64,000 nucleotides of DNA from Myrica gale (lineage: Eukaryota; Streptophyta; Magnoliopsida; Fagales; Myricaceae): assembly GCA_963930655.1 (NCBI GenBank), contig OZ005610.1:21645001-21709000 (forward strand), in the 5' to 3' direction. Shown here piece after piece: positions 24,047 through 35,517 of this stretch. Within the stretch, counting starts at the first letter, position 1, and every line of letters starts with the position of its first letter. The translations under genes were made by a program, and so were the position numbers. The notes below the pieces were generated by a model that saw only the letters and a list, made by a program, of their open reading frames with translations, was not told the origin of the DNA and did not search any database.

Positions 24047-26447
24047 TGTTGGGGTCCACACCCATAAGAGATAGACTTGGAATAGAAGTAGATTTATAGT
24101 GGAAGTCTACTTGCTCCCTACTTCTAGTTTATCTAGGATTCTCTTAGGGTTTTCTCTTTGTATTTTTCCCTATAAATAAGAGGTTTATGTTATAGGAGAA
24201 GAGACACGTGAGCACGTAAGAGCGTGTGCATTGGGCAGAGAGAGGAAGAGAAAGAGGGTGGTGTGACTATTGTATTGGGGCGGGTAGAGTAATTTTCTTA
24301 GGCTTTCTTAATAAAATTGCTCTGGGGTGGACGTAGGCCGGATTGGGGCCGAACCACGTAAATCTGGTGTTCTTTTCTTTGAATTTTCGTGACGTTTTTC
24401 CCGAGTGGTATCGGAGCCTGGTTCGAGGAGCCGGAGTGGTTTTTCGGGGAGAAGCAAAGAAGGTCTGAAACTTCAAAGTGGTCCGATTTGAGATTGGAGA
24501 GCACCAACCTGTAGAGGAGATCGAGACGAAGTCGTTGGTCGAAACCGCGTCGTCAAAATCTCCGGGACGCGCCTCCACGCGCCGCAGGAAGTCGAAAAAA
24601 CGCCGCCACGCGTCACACACTCCCTCACGAGCCGAGCAGAGCCAGGGCGAGTGGGATTCACCGCCACCGACAAGAGACTGCCACGTGTTCTGTGACGTCA
24701 GCATCCACGTCAGCATTGGGTCCCAGGAGATCTGCGCAGTAGTGTCACATCATCGCCACGTCAACATTGCCACGTCATCAGGGGTCGGGGTCGGCGTGCC
24801 ACGTCATCAGAGAATATTCCGGTTTTTGTTTGTTCAGTGTGGTTGTTTTGGCCAGTTCAGGGGCTGTTAAGCCGGTTTTCGAGCAGGTTAGATCGGTTCC
24901 TATGTTTTTGGACATCCCGGATCCATTGGTGCAGTCAGAATTTTGAAATTCGGCCTCGATCAGTGTGATTTGAGATGGCGGAGAGTGTGATTACCGGTAT
25001 TATGATGTTGACTGCTGCAAATTACATGAACTGGAAGCCACAAATGGAGGATATCCTTTATGCAAAAGATATGTATGATCCATTAGAGAACGAGGGAAAG
25101 AAACCGGAGGGGATTGACGAGGCAAAGTGGAATAAGATCAACCGAAAGACTTTAGGGTTGATTCGACAGTGGATTGGGCCAGAGGTATTCTATCACGTAG
25201 CCAAAGGGACGAGCGCTTTTGAATTATGGGAGAAGTTGGAGACAATGAACCAGTCAAAGACTTCGCGGAATAAAGCGCTGCTAATGAGGAGGCTAGTGAA
25301 TATAAAGCTGCAAAACGAGAAGTCGGTGGCGGAACATACCAGTGAGTTCCAAAACTTGATCAATCAATTGAACAGTGTCGAAATGACTTTTGAAAATGAG
25401 GTTCAAGCTTTACTGCTTCTGAGTTCATTGCCGGATAGTTGGGAGACTCTTGTTGTTTCTCTTGGAAATTCAGCACCAAATGGGAAATTGACCATGGAGT
25501 TGGTCAAAGACGTTCTATTCAGTGAAGAGGCACGAAGGAAGGAGATGGAGACTTATGACTACAGTGGATCACAAGCTATCATCACAGAAAGAGGCAGAGG
25601 AAGCAGCTGGAATACAGGAGGCTGGGATAAATCCAGAGGAAAGGGTCGCAAGATTATCTGCTTCTATTGTGACCAAGAGGGACATATCAAGCGGAACTGT
25701 CCAAAGTACAAAGTAGAGAAAGGGAATTCATTAGAAGCCTCGGTGGTGACTGATGATTCCGGCTTCGTGTAGCACGCGAAGGTGCTTGGTACCAGCCGGA
25801 GGAGATACAAGAGTAGAGGGAGATACTGTTCTACATGGGTCCGGCTATACAAGCAGGGGATGCGAGCACCCTATGCGGGGGTGCAGGACACTCGGATGAG
25901 AGTGTGGTCGTCTGGTGACAAGGACGAGGTTGGAGTGCTAGTAGAATAAGGTTGCAAGGGGTGGTGAGCAAGGGGAGTAACAGACACCAAAGTTGCAGGA
26001 AGTTTCTACTGTTGAAAACCCGGGAAGCACTCAACCGAAAGATGTCAGGAACAAATTCTTCTCTTATGGTTATGGAGGGGGAGATTTGTTGGGGTCCACA
26101 CCCATAAGAGATATACTTGGAATAGAAGTAGATTTATAGTGAAAGTCTACTTGCTCCCTACTTCTAGTTTATCTAGGATTCTCTTAGGGTTTTCTCTTTG
26201 TATTTTTCCCTATAAATAAGAGGTTTATGTTATAGGAGAAGAGACACGGGAGCACGTAAGAGCGTGTGCATTGGGCAAAGAGAGAAGAAGAGAAAGAGGG
26301 TGATGTGACTATTGTATAGGGGCGGGTAGAGTAATTTTCTTAGGTTTTCTTAATAAAATTGCTCTGGGGTGGACGTAGGCCGAATTGGGGCCGAACCATG
26401 TAAATCTGGTGTTATTTTCTTTAAATTTAGTGACCTTTTTCCCAACA
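24047..26447 (+). mobile_element. Ty1/copia-type LTR retroelement carrying gag only (TR-GAG-like)
   Basis: Long terminal repeats of about 355 bases lie at 24047-24404 and 26097-26447, both starting TGTTGGGGTCCACACCCATA, and are about 95 percent alike by eye, implying a fairly recent insertion. A primer site tggtatcggagcctggttcg (initiator Met tRNA type) follows the first repeat and the purine tract ggagggggagat precedes the second. Flanking five-base sequences are similar but not identical (cttct and gttct). The interior has one gag frame and too little room for protease, integrase or reverse transcriptase. It is therefore a non-autonomous element that would depend on a relative's pol; TR-GAG elements described in coffee and other plants have this plan. 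Confidence 0.85.
24975..25772 (+). CDS. Gag polyprotein of the copia-type element (UBN2 plus CCHC knuckle)
   Basis: An open 265-aa frame inside the retroelement. It starts MAESVITGIMMLTAANYMNW, the beginning typical of copia Gag, and continues with the UBN2-type capsid region (LWEKLETMNQS, LLMRRLVNIKL, LLLLSSLPDSWETLV). A basic Gly/Arg-rich stretch precedes the zinc knuckle CFYCDQEGHIKRNC (CX2CX4HX4C). The protein would pack element RNA into virus-like particles. There is no pol domain downstream. Confidence 0.85.
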   Translation: MAESVITGIMMLTAANYMNWKPQMEDILYAKDMYDPLENEGKKPEGIDEAKWNKINRKTLGLIRQWIGPEVFYHVAKGTSAFELWEKLETMNQSKTSRNKALLMRRLVNIKLQNEKSVAEHTSEFQNLINQLNSVEMTFENEVQALLLLSSLPDSWETLVVSLGNSAPNGKLTMELVKDVLFSEEARRKEMETYDYSGSQAIITERGRGSSWNTGGWDKSRGKGRKIICFYCDQEGHIKRNCPKYKVEKGNSLEASVVTDDSGFV

Positions 26448-27085
26448 GTTCTCTCAGCTGTTATTACCTCATGTATTTTTTGGCCTAAGAAGTAATTGTC
26501 AGCTTTTAAAATGAAATACTTCTAACATGATGTCACCGAAAACAAATAGAAAAAAAGATTAGTGAAGTTAACAAAAATACAGCGGACAAACGTTGGATTC
26601 TCGTTAAACGCGAACATACGACGACCACGACACATGTCTACCAAAGTTTAAAAAGTCGAAAACAGACTCCACACGAGATTCTCATCTATGAGTTCCCTCG
26701 TGATAGGCATCCAGGGCCAGGGGTCTCCTCTGAAAGTTCATGGGAAACTGCGCGGCGATCCATCAATCTGACGGATCTACGGCAAGATGCCCGAGTGTGG
26801 AGATTAAAAAGGTCTGAAAAGAAGTCGTGATATTGTCATCTTCAGAGTCCAATTTAATTTAGAACAAAGCTCGAACCAGGGAGACTTTAGAGCAGAAGTT
26901 CTGAATTCACATGAGGCTTGTCATTTTTTTTTTTTACCTTTTGCTTTCTCGTAGTTTCTGAACCTTTTTCTCCTTAAGGAGATGACATGTATCTCAGGCA
27001 TTCGTCGGTCTCTGTCCTGATTAGGATGCTACGAAGATGGCCACATGGGCTAAGAGAAGACAAAGGGGCCAGAGTTTATGAACTC
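26448..27085. other. Intergenic DNA, nothing recognised
   Basis: Contains scattered short open frames only. No splice-bounded exon, RNA gene or repeat boundary was identified. Confidence 0.35.
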
Positions 27086-28200
27086 AATCCGAGTCCAAAC
27101 CGGACCGGACCGGACCGGATTTAGAAAATCGGTTATATCCGGTCCGGTCCACATTTTTTGGAAATCGGTTTATTTTATTTTATTTTTTTATACAAACTTG
27201 AAACTAGAAAAAGGAGAGGGGTGTGTGGGTAAGAAGGAGAAAAAGAAAAGAGAGAGGGAGAGGGAGAGGGAGAGGGAGAGAGAGAGAGGTGAAACATGAA
27301 ATAGAGGGTGAATGAGACAAAGAGGTGTAAGAGATCGAGCGAGGAGCATAGAGGGTAGTGGAAGAGAGAAGAATTTCTAACAAATTAATAGTTTCAAATT
27401 TAAAGAGAGAATTAGATAATTCAAATTCAAATTTAAATGGAAAAAATCTCACCTAAAAAATCTCTCTCTATTATCCAACAATTTTTAATTTTCATTTAAA
27501 GATAGAGAGATTGAGAGAGCCGAGAGGGGTAATGGGAGTGATAGAGTTGAGAAATTCAATTTCTAAAAATTATCTACTTGTCATTTATTACTAAAGACTA
27601 AATTTCCTAACAAATTAACAATTTATAAATTTAAAAAGAGAATTGAGGAATTCAAATTCAAAGGAAAATAAAATCTCACCATAAATTATCTCTCTATTAT
27701 CCAACAATTTTTAATTAACATTTAAATTCTTAATTTGAGAGTTGAGAAAATTCAAATATCATAGAGGATATTTGTTTCTATGATAATATGATTGACTAAA
27801 ATTTCCATTTAAAGAGTTTAAATGAAAACAAAATCAATTTTGGATTGACTATCTATCATATTGAATGATAATTTTAAAACGTCTATTAATTAATATTCAT
27901 GGTTTCTTTGAATATACAGTCAATTAATTAATTAATTAATATTTTATTTTTAGAATTGATCACAATGTATTTAAAAATTTATTGATGGCCTGTTTATTTG
28001 CAATTGATGTATTTGGAAATCCATTAATGAAAATTTTATTTCAATCTAAGGTTTTAATTTCATAATTGATCATAATATTATATCTAGGGTGTTAGAAATA
28101 TTTTTTTATTCATTCTCTACCATATGAGATTTAGGGTGTTAGAAATATTATGCAAATCATATTTAGATAAATAAAAAAACCGGTCTAGACCACTTATAAT
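27086..28200. repeat. Large or disrupted member of the CCGG-dyad hAT-like family
   Basis: It begins with ccggaccggaccggaccgg and tatccggtccggtcc (27098-27155), continues with tatacaaacttgaaa, and near 28178 has accggtctagaccacttata. The same three landmarks occur in the same order in the 434-bp element at 49646-50079, so this may be a longer relative or one split by later insertions. It includes a GA-rich microsatellite (about 27250-27291) and AT-rich filler. Ends and target duplications were not resolved. Confidence 0.4.
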
Positions 28201-31164
28201 ATTGAGGTATGAGAGTGGGTGAAAAAATGAAGATAGTTTTATGGGAGTTAGTGAAAAAAATGAAGAGAAAAGATTCGAATGAATATTATAATAAAAAATA
28301 ATAATTTGATGGGGGGAGTGATATTATTTTGTAGTTTTTTTTTTAATTAGGGCCAAAATTTTGACACCCTTCACTTATAAACACTTTACACCCGAAACTA
28401 TAATATATTTATATTTTACCTACTAATTATTAATTTTAGATACTTTACGTTTTTATTAAATTTAGGAAAATTGATTTTGTAGACTTGAAATTACGATTTT
28501 ACCTTCACAAACTGTCACTACCAACAAATAGCATGAGAATAAAACTTGTGATAAAAAATTTTAACGCATAATCCAAACTATTTAAAATCAATAGTCAAGA
28601 TACAAGGTGACAAAAGTAATAGTTTAAAGTGTAAACTCTGCTTTATAGGAGTACAAAATATATTTATTCCGTCGGATATATATATATATATACACATATT
28701 ATATAAGGTGGTGTTTGTTTGTGGAAATATTGGGGTTTTGAAAATTTTGGGTATTGGGGTTTGTGAAAAAGTATAGTATTTTATGGAAAAGTGAGGAGAG
28801 AGAAGATTTAATTGAATAGTATTATATTATTTTATAATTTAATAAAAAGAAAGAGATTATTTTATGATTGTTTGAAAATATTGAGGGATGAAAATTTTGA
28901 AAAACAAATTTCCCTATAGTATGTCGACAAGAGATCTCTATTTCTATAGTTAGTTGGGAAGAAAGATTCAGTTGGTACACCCACACATGTTCATCGTACA
29001 CCTGACAAGACAAGTGGGTCGATCGAGGTCGAACATTGTTTAGATATACATGTTGGCCGCAGATCTGAATACAAGGAGGAGGACCTTCTCCAACCAGACA
29101 ATCTTCTGGAGCCAGCTATGCAGTCATGTGAGCCAAGATCTAAATGCTACACATTGCAAAATTGATATCATCTACTGATTGGAAGAATATCCATTTGAAT
29201 TAGGATTAGACTAACATGGACCGGCTTCATTTTTTTTATGAGTCATCATTAATAAATATTGAATTAGATGCTAAGTTCTTGGCATCCACATTATGATACC
29301 TTAGGCAACTGAATGTTAAAGAAAATGAAGGAAAAAAAAATTACTCTCAAAGCTCAAAAGTGACCTTAGTGGCCTCATATGCGCTATAAAAATAACCTTA
29401 GCCCCGCGCGCGCGCGTGGTGCACCATAACCTCTACTACAACGAATGCATGCGAAAGGTATCCACTTTTTAGAATTTCTTTGGGACAACAAAGTTTTCTC
29501 AATCCTAAAATAATAGCTATTTAAATTATTTAATTTTGCAAAACAGTAAATAACAAAAATTCATTTTCACTTTTTAGGGTTTAAAATTATTTTTTCGGTT
29601 TATGAACATCCTTTGACAATATTCCTTCATGTTGTAGTCCATTTTTCCATGGGATTAGGAAAAACAAAAGAAGATGTAAAAAAAAACCCCCCAAGAAATC
29701 CACTTATGTGCTCCGATCCTTAGCTACGCAGAACGTATACTACAGTACCGAATGCTTACTATAGTAACACTAACCAGATTCATTTCCATTTGCAGACACT
29801 AATGGGACGAGGAAAAAAGGCCATTTTATCACACATGAATAGCAGGCTTTCTACCCATTTAACTTGTGTTATGGTAAAGATCAGCCCATGGAGATGGAGT
29901 AAAGTTTCTGATGGGCCTACAATTGTTGCAGCTTATGAAATATACAAGTACGGAGGAAGGCAGTATGATAAAAATGGAAAGCATTCTTCTAGACCCAAAT
30001 TCCACACTTCTTCCTCTGTTTCCGTTATTAATATGGCGTCACTATCATTTATTTTTTTTCTCTGTTAATTAGATTTTTAATTTTTCTGCTCTAGGTATGT
30101 AATTCTTTAATGATGGCCCAAAGAGGAGATCAACTGAAAAATGGAAAGCATATGTCATTAAATAGCATAGATTTCATGGTCTTTGAGATTTACAAATAAG
30201 AATACAGCTTAAATGGCAAATGCTTTACATATATTTGCTACATCCTCACTTTGGTCCCTAATTTAGAACATAAACCATGTGTCCCACCTCGATGATGAAT
30301 ATAAAAAATGGGAACAATTCAATTCTGATAATAATAATAATAATAATAAAAAGTTCAAATAAATTGCATAGAGATATAACCTCATATGAGCTTAAAAATG
30401 GTAACATGCCCTCAATTCCATATCCTGCTTAAAAGATGTCCTAGGAAGGAAGCTGCCAACAGTTAACCCTTGGTTTTCTTAAAGATTGTAGAATCATCTG
30501 AACCATGTATCTGCACGTAAGAAAAATATATTCGAGGATTAAAATTAAACCCAGGATGCAACTGCAGCTGCAGAGTATGAAGAACGAGAAAACATATGCA
30601 GGCAGGAAAAATTAAAAAAAGTAAACGCGAATTAGGGATCTTATTGTCTTTCGGCAGATATATTCCTAATTCTTTTTATACTGTGCTTCTTTTCAATATC
30701 ACAGTCCCACATTTCGGCCAAATTTGTTAACTCTCAACTCCCAACATCCTAACCAAAGTCTACAACTCGAGCCATGACTTTGACCTTATTGCTAAAAGTT
30801 GGTCCATGATTGTACGCAGTCTCACTTTTCTTTATCACAATTTGCTTGACATACTTCAGCAAAACAACAATTGCATGAGATTTGGATCTTCTCTAATGAA
30901 AACACTAACTAATGGGCTTGCATGAAAAATAGCAGTTCATGAACCTGCATTTTTTAAGTTGTTCTAGACGATGTGGCAATGATGTGCAGGTATTTGATTG
31001 ACTCCCTTCCTTTTCGCATTTGCAAATACTTTTGCCGCAAAAGAATACCTGATAAGCAACCTACCGTTTATCTTTTTAGTCTACAGAAATTCAATGGGGT
31101 ATTGTTTTAGCAGGGATTCGGTTCCACATACCTGCTTATTGAATCTTTTGGTAGCATGAATTGA
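28201..31164. other. AT-rich intergenic region with simple repeats
   Basis: A stretch near 28700-28900 (gtgtttgtttgtggaaatattgg) resembles, in reverse orientation, 34300-34460 (ttggcaaacaaacataccct), probably members of one MITE family. Simple repeats are (TA)n at about 28676-28692, a CG alternation gcgcgcgcgcg at about 29405-29416, and (TAA)n at about 30327-30351. The open frame at 29790-30068 has no recognisable product. The last part probably includes the 3' flank of the PsbP-domain gene. Confidence 0.4.
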
Positions 31165-33628
31165 CTACAAAACTGTTAGTGATATAGCAGCAGAACGAAG
31201 CCTCACGCCATCATCAAACCATTTGGACTTTGGGGCAGTTGCTCCAGCGATAAATGCCTACACAGGAAAGGAAGACATCTTGATCTTCAAATAAAAATCG
31301 AAGTCCTAAGTTTAATATGTACGTTCTTCATGGGAATAGTACTCTGTTGAGTTGGGAAATCTATGGAAAAATTGACCAATGATAGCTATCACAAGGAAAA
31401 GAAGTCCCACACACACATCTTAAACTTCTTGATAATCAACTATAACATGTGGTAATTTAATAAGTATTAGAGACAGACCTTTCCACCATTGACAGAAGCT
31501 ACAAGGGCTACATGCTGCTCACTTCTGGCAAATTCATAGAAGTAATAAGTCCTGAAAGATATATCAAGCATAGTACATTAGGATGGGAAAAGGTGATTGT
31601 AGAAAATCAAGAAGATAAACTGTTTTACTTCCTTCTTAAGGCACTTCTACTCATAGTAATAGAAACCATTCTTCCTTATCATTCTTGTCATTGACTCCAA
31701 ACAACTACCTGAGACCTTCCTCTTCCTTTATTTTTATCGTCCTTGCAGAGTATAAATCTGATCCACCTGCCAATGCCACAAGACTATAATTTATAACCAA
31801 TGCCAGAGACAGCAGAGGAAGGGAAGAAGATTGCTAGAAGTCATAGTTCCCATGTAAAAGTTATTGAGTTTGAATGTACATGATATACCTGGAACAAAAA
31901 TTTTTGCAGCCTCCTTCAGCGAACCTAAATCAGTAATGTCTTTGGCCTGTTCAAGTCAGCAAACATCATGCAAATTTTCTAGGTGTTCATCAGGAAAGAT
32001 AACAGGTGGAACTTAGAAGAAATACTGATACGGTTTGCAACCATATAATGGAATTATCTTAAAAAGCATACTTGACATGAACAACATGGTCTAGAATCCA
32101 ACACAAACACAACCACTGACAACAAAACTAAAACTAAAACTGCTCTCTCTCTCTCTCTCTCTCACTCACTCACACACACACAAGCGGTCCATCAAGCATC
32201 ACTTTATAGGTTCCCATTTAACAAGAAAAATAGAAGAAGTTCCATTATAACAATCCACTATCACTCATTCTATTTGAACCAGTTGCGAAACAAAGATCTA
32301 TAGATACAATTCATATGATAGATGAAGTACAGAACTGTTATGATTGTCGCTGCATGTACCTCTAAGAAGGTGATCTTGAGTTGATTGGTTGGGCGAATGA
32401 CAACACTCAAAACTTCAGATCTGCACCAAATGATAGGACAAATAAGAATCAAATATAAACTTCTATATACCAAGTATGACCACTACATTTGACAAAATAA
32501 ATAAATAAAGCACACCCCTGTTTTGTTTACATTTTCATTCCCCCCCCCCCTCTTTTTTATCTGTGAATTTTGTGCCCAAATTTTTTTAGTCCATAATATT
32601 CACATAACTAGTTGATGTTTTTCTTTTCTTTGCCCATAGCAAAGAATGCAAAGCAAACAATATATAGGCAGGAGCAGTTCTCACTCCTGCAAGTTATCCT
32701 GTTGGAAATAAATGATCAAAAGAAAAAAAAAATCCATCTAGAGAAGGGAGCTTCAACAAAGTCTTATACCCATCTGGTGACGCAAATCTTGCCGCGAAGG
32801 TCTTAGGCTTTGCCTTGTCTCCATATAGCGACAATCCAGCACTATAATCCTACAAACATAGGACACTTTAGTCCATAGATTAAAGTTTAAGCTCTTGAAA
32901 AGCAATAATTATAGTTCCAGTAGAAGTGCCAAAACTTGATTTCCTAAAGAGGAAAACTAGAATTAGAATTTGTCGTCATTGAAAGCCACACTTGTCCACG
33001 AACAACCAAAGATTACAAAACAATTCAACTGCCCTTTAAATTTTTGAACTCCTAACCTAATCGGTACTCCGCCAAAATCTACAGTTCCCAAAACCAAAAA
33101 TTTTCGGTCAAATTGATACTGCTGCAAACACGAGAATTTCACAAATTGTTTTCTTATCCTAACATTCCGGCCAAATTAGCACCTAGATTTCATTGTCTTT
33201 GCCTGATGCATACGTTGAACAAAAATAAAGAATACAATGCTTCCTCAGCTCTTCCTAAACTATACAATATACCAAGAAGATAAAAAGAGTTAAGACGAAA
33301 ACACCTCAGGCTCCGTGATGTCCTCAAACTGTGGGGGGACCCGAATGGCGAACCCATTACCATAGAACTGGAACCAAGACTTCGTGTTTGCAATGCCGGA
33401 GAGAGCCGGTTTCGAAGGCAGTGTAGCTTCAGCTGAAGAACGGGCAACTGGGTATGCTGGGGCCAAGGAAATGATGGAGAGCGAAGTGGTTTTCAGGAGA
33501 AAGAGCCTCTTGGAGATGGCCGTGGGTTTGGGAGTGCTGAGAGAGATGGGTTTAGTGGTGGAAGAGTCGGGGTTTTGCCTCTGGGGAGGGTGTGGCGGGT
33601 GTGGAGGAAGGGAGAGGAGAATGGCCAT
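31165..33628 (-). CDS. Chloroplast PsbP-domain protein (thylakoid lumen)
   Basis: Seven exons give 248 aa: 33628-33305, 32849-32770, 32420-32360, 31946-31889, 31766-31709, 31551-31479, 31257-31165. The first 65 or so residues are Ser-, Thr- and Pro-rich with a hydrophobic stretch (LLKTTSLSIISLAPAYPVA) and then a possible lumenal cleavage region, as in proteins sent to the thylakoid lumen. The mature part has the PsbP fold signatures KSWFQFYGNGFAIRVPP, GLSLYGDKAKPKTFAARF, SEVLSVVIRPTNQLKI, YYFYEFA and the C-terminal LRSAAISLTVL. PsbP-domain (PPD) relatives of the oxygen-evolving 23-kDa subunit act in assembly of photosynthetic complexes. From memory it looks closest to the Arabidopsis At5g27390/At3g05410 type, but the exact PPD number is not certain. 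All borders are GT-AG; intron 3 has a CT/CA microsatellite (32142-32181). Confidence 0.88.
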
Positions 33629-35517
33629 GAGAGAATGGAGAAGCTTCTCCTATTATTCATGGCATTGGCCAGTGAAAATTTGGAGGGAGATAATGTGGGT
33701 CATAGGGTGGTTATTTAACTACGCATTTGTCAAGAGGGTAGCCTTGGGTATTCGAAAAACTTCAGGGGTTGTTTTGGTCATTTGGACAAACTTTTCTTCC
33801 ACAGTAGTACAGCGCCTACGTTTTTATTTTAAAAGATTAATGGCAAGAACATAAGCTCGTATTTTGTATGTGACATTATTTTTCACGAGAAGAACAAAAA
33901 AATAAGAGAGAAAATAGGATAATAAGTATGGAACTTTTATCTACTATTAGATTCTAATTTGAAGTAACAAATTCTAGCAGGCCTTGTGCATCAGAACTTT
34001 TATGTAGAACCTTGTTTAAGGTGATTTTTGTTTATCCAACAATTCAGCCTCAACCAAATGGACAGGCTTCCGTTTCGTTCTCGTTCTTCATTTCCTTCTT
34101 CTCGAATCCAAGGGAGACTTCTCATATTTAGAATCTTTCTGCGGTGTGCTTTGTTTACTATTTTTTCGTACTCTTTACCACGCGATAGGTCAGCAAAGAG
34201 TGAACGGGCACGGAGAAGAAAAGGCCAAACACTTCGGCCTAACTCAGCTAAGGCCCTTAAATGACCGCTCAGTGATAAAGGAGGTAGGGGTGCAGGACAT
34301 ATAAATTTCTAACAAAACAAACACATTCCAATATTTTTAACTTTTATACATACACACTTTACTTTTCACAAACCTCAATAAATTTCAATAAAGTAAAGAT
34401 TCTCAAAATTTCGAGAATACTCTCCAAAATTTTGGCAAACAAACATACCCTAAATATATCACAAAATCTTAAAGACAAAATCCCAAAAAAATTTCAAATG
34501 ACACATATCTTTACTCTTCCATTTTAGTCACCTATTTTTTCTCCCGAAAGAATCAAATTCAGGATTGTGTCTTTACCATTGAAGTATCAAGGTGGATTAA
34601 TTGTGTGACATTTTAAAAAGTAGTCAAGCAGGAAGTTCGAATATTACAAAATACACTCCAATAGCTTTTCACAAAAATATGTTTTGATCACAAACTCAAC
34701 CTTTTCCACCTACTCCATAACCTTTCTACAAAATTCATTACCTTTTCTCACTAACTCTAATAAAATTTACATTACTTTCAATACAAAAATTGTTAAATTT
34801 TTTTTAAAATAAATAATTAAATAGCTAATATTTTAAAATTACGAAAATTTTATACAAAATTTTTATGAAGGGTGTTCCACGTGAAAAATCACACAAAGTA
34901 AGAATGTATTTATTAATAGATACATTTTACATATATTTATTATAGTGTAAAGGTGGAGACTATGGTAAATCACACGCATGCTCGCACTTAACGTGAACAA
35001 AACAAAAATATTTTAACCAATGCAATTGTGGAAAATCGTGATGGTGTCGTAGGTACGATAAACCATCAGGTGTTGGACTTGGGAGGATAACTATTATATC
35101 TCTAGGATGAAAATCAGCATGTTCGTATTTGTGAGATTTTAAGGATTTGAAGTGTTTTAAGAATTTTTAGGTGATGTTTGAGTTGTATTAATATTTATGT
35201 AGAAGTTGTTGACTTGTATTAATATTTATAAAAATGTAATATTTAGTTATATTGATATTCGGTTAAAAATAATGTTAGAAAGTTAGATGCAAATTCGGCG
35301 AAACTTACTACATGTCCCAAATGTGACTTATCCATGTTCAAATTCAAAATAATAATAATAAAATCAGGTAGCCAATCCAAACTGAAGAAATCCTAACCAC
35401 CCAATAGTCCAAAGCAAACAGAAAACAAAACATGGCAGCAAACCACTCCTTTCCTTTGTGCCTCCCGCTCCCCCTCATGCTTCCCCATTTGTGATAGTGT
35501 GAACCTCCTTGCTTTCC
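33629..35517. other. Intergenic region between two divergent chloroplast-protein genes
   Basis: It separates the PsbP-domain gene (minus) from TLP18.3 (plus), so it must hold both promoters, about 1.9 kb apart. Repeats: a MITE-like stretch at 34300-34460 (aaacaaacacattccaata to ggcaaacaaacataccct) and a single arm of the fold-back family at 35100-35305. The GC-rich open frame at 33384-33854 on the plus strand is the antisense of the PsbP gene's first exon and is not treated as a gene. Confidence 0.45.

Noticed and set aside
33384-33854. 156-codon plus-strand open frame
   Set aside because: It is the antisense of the first exon of the PsbP-domain gene, whose minus-strand reading has a transit peptide and family motifs.
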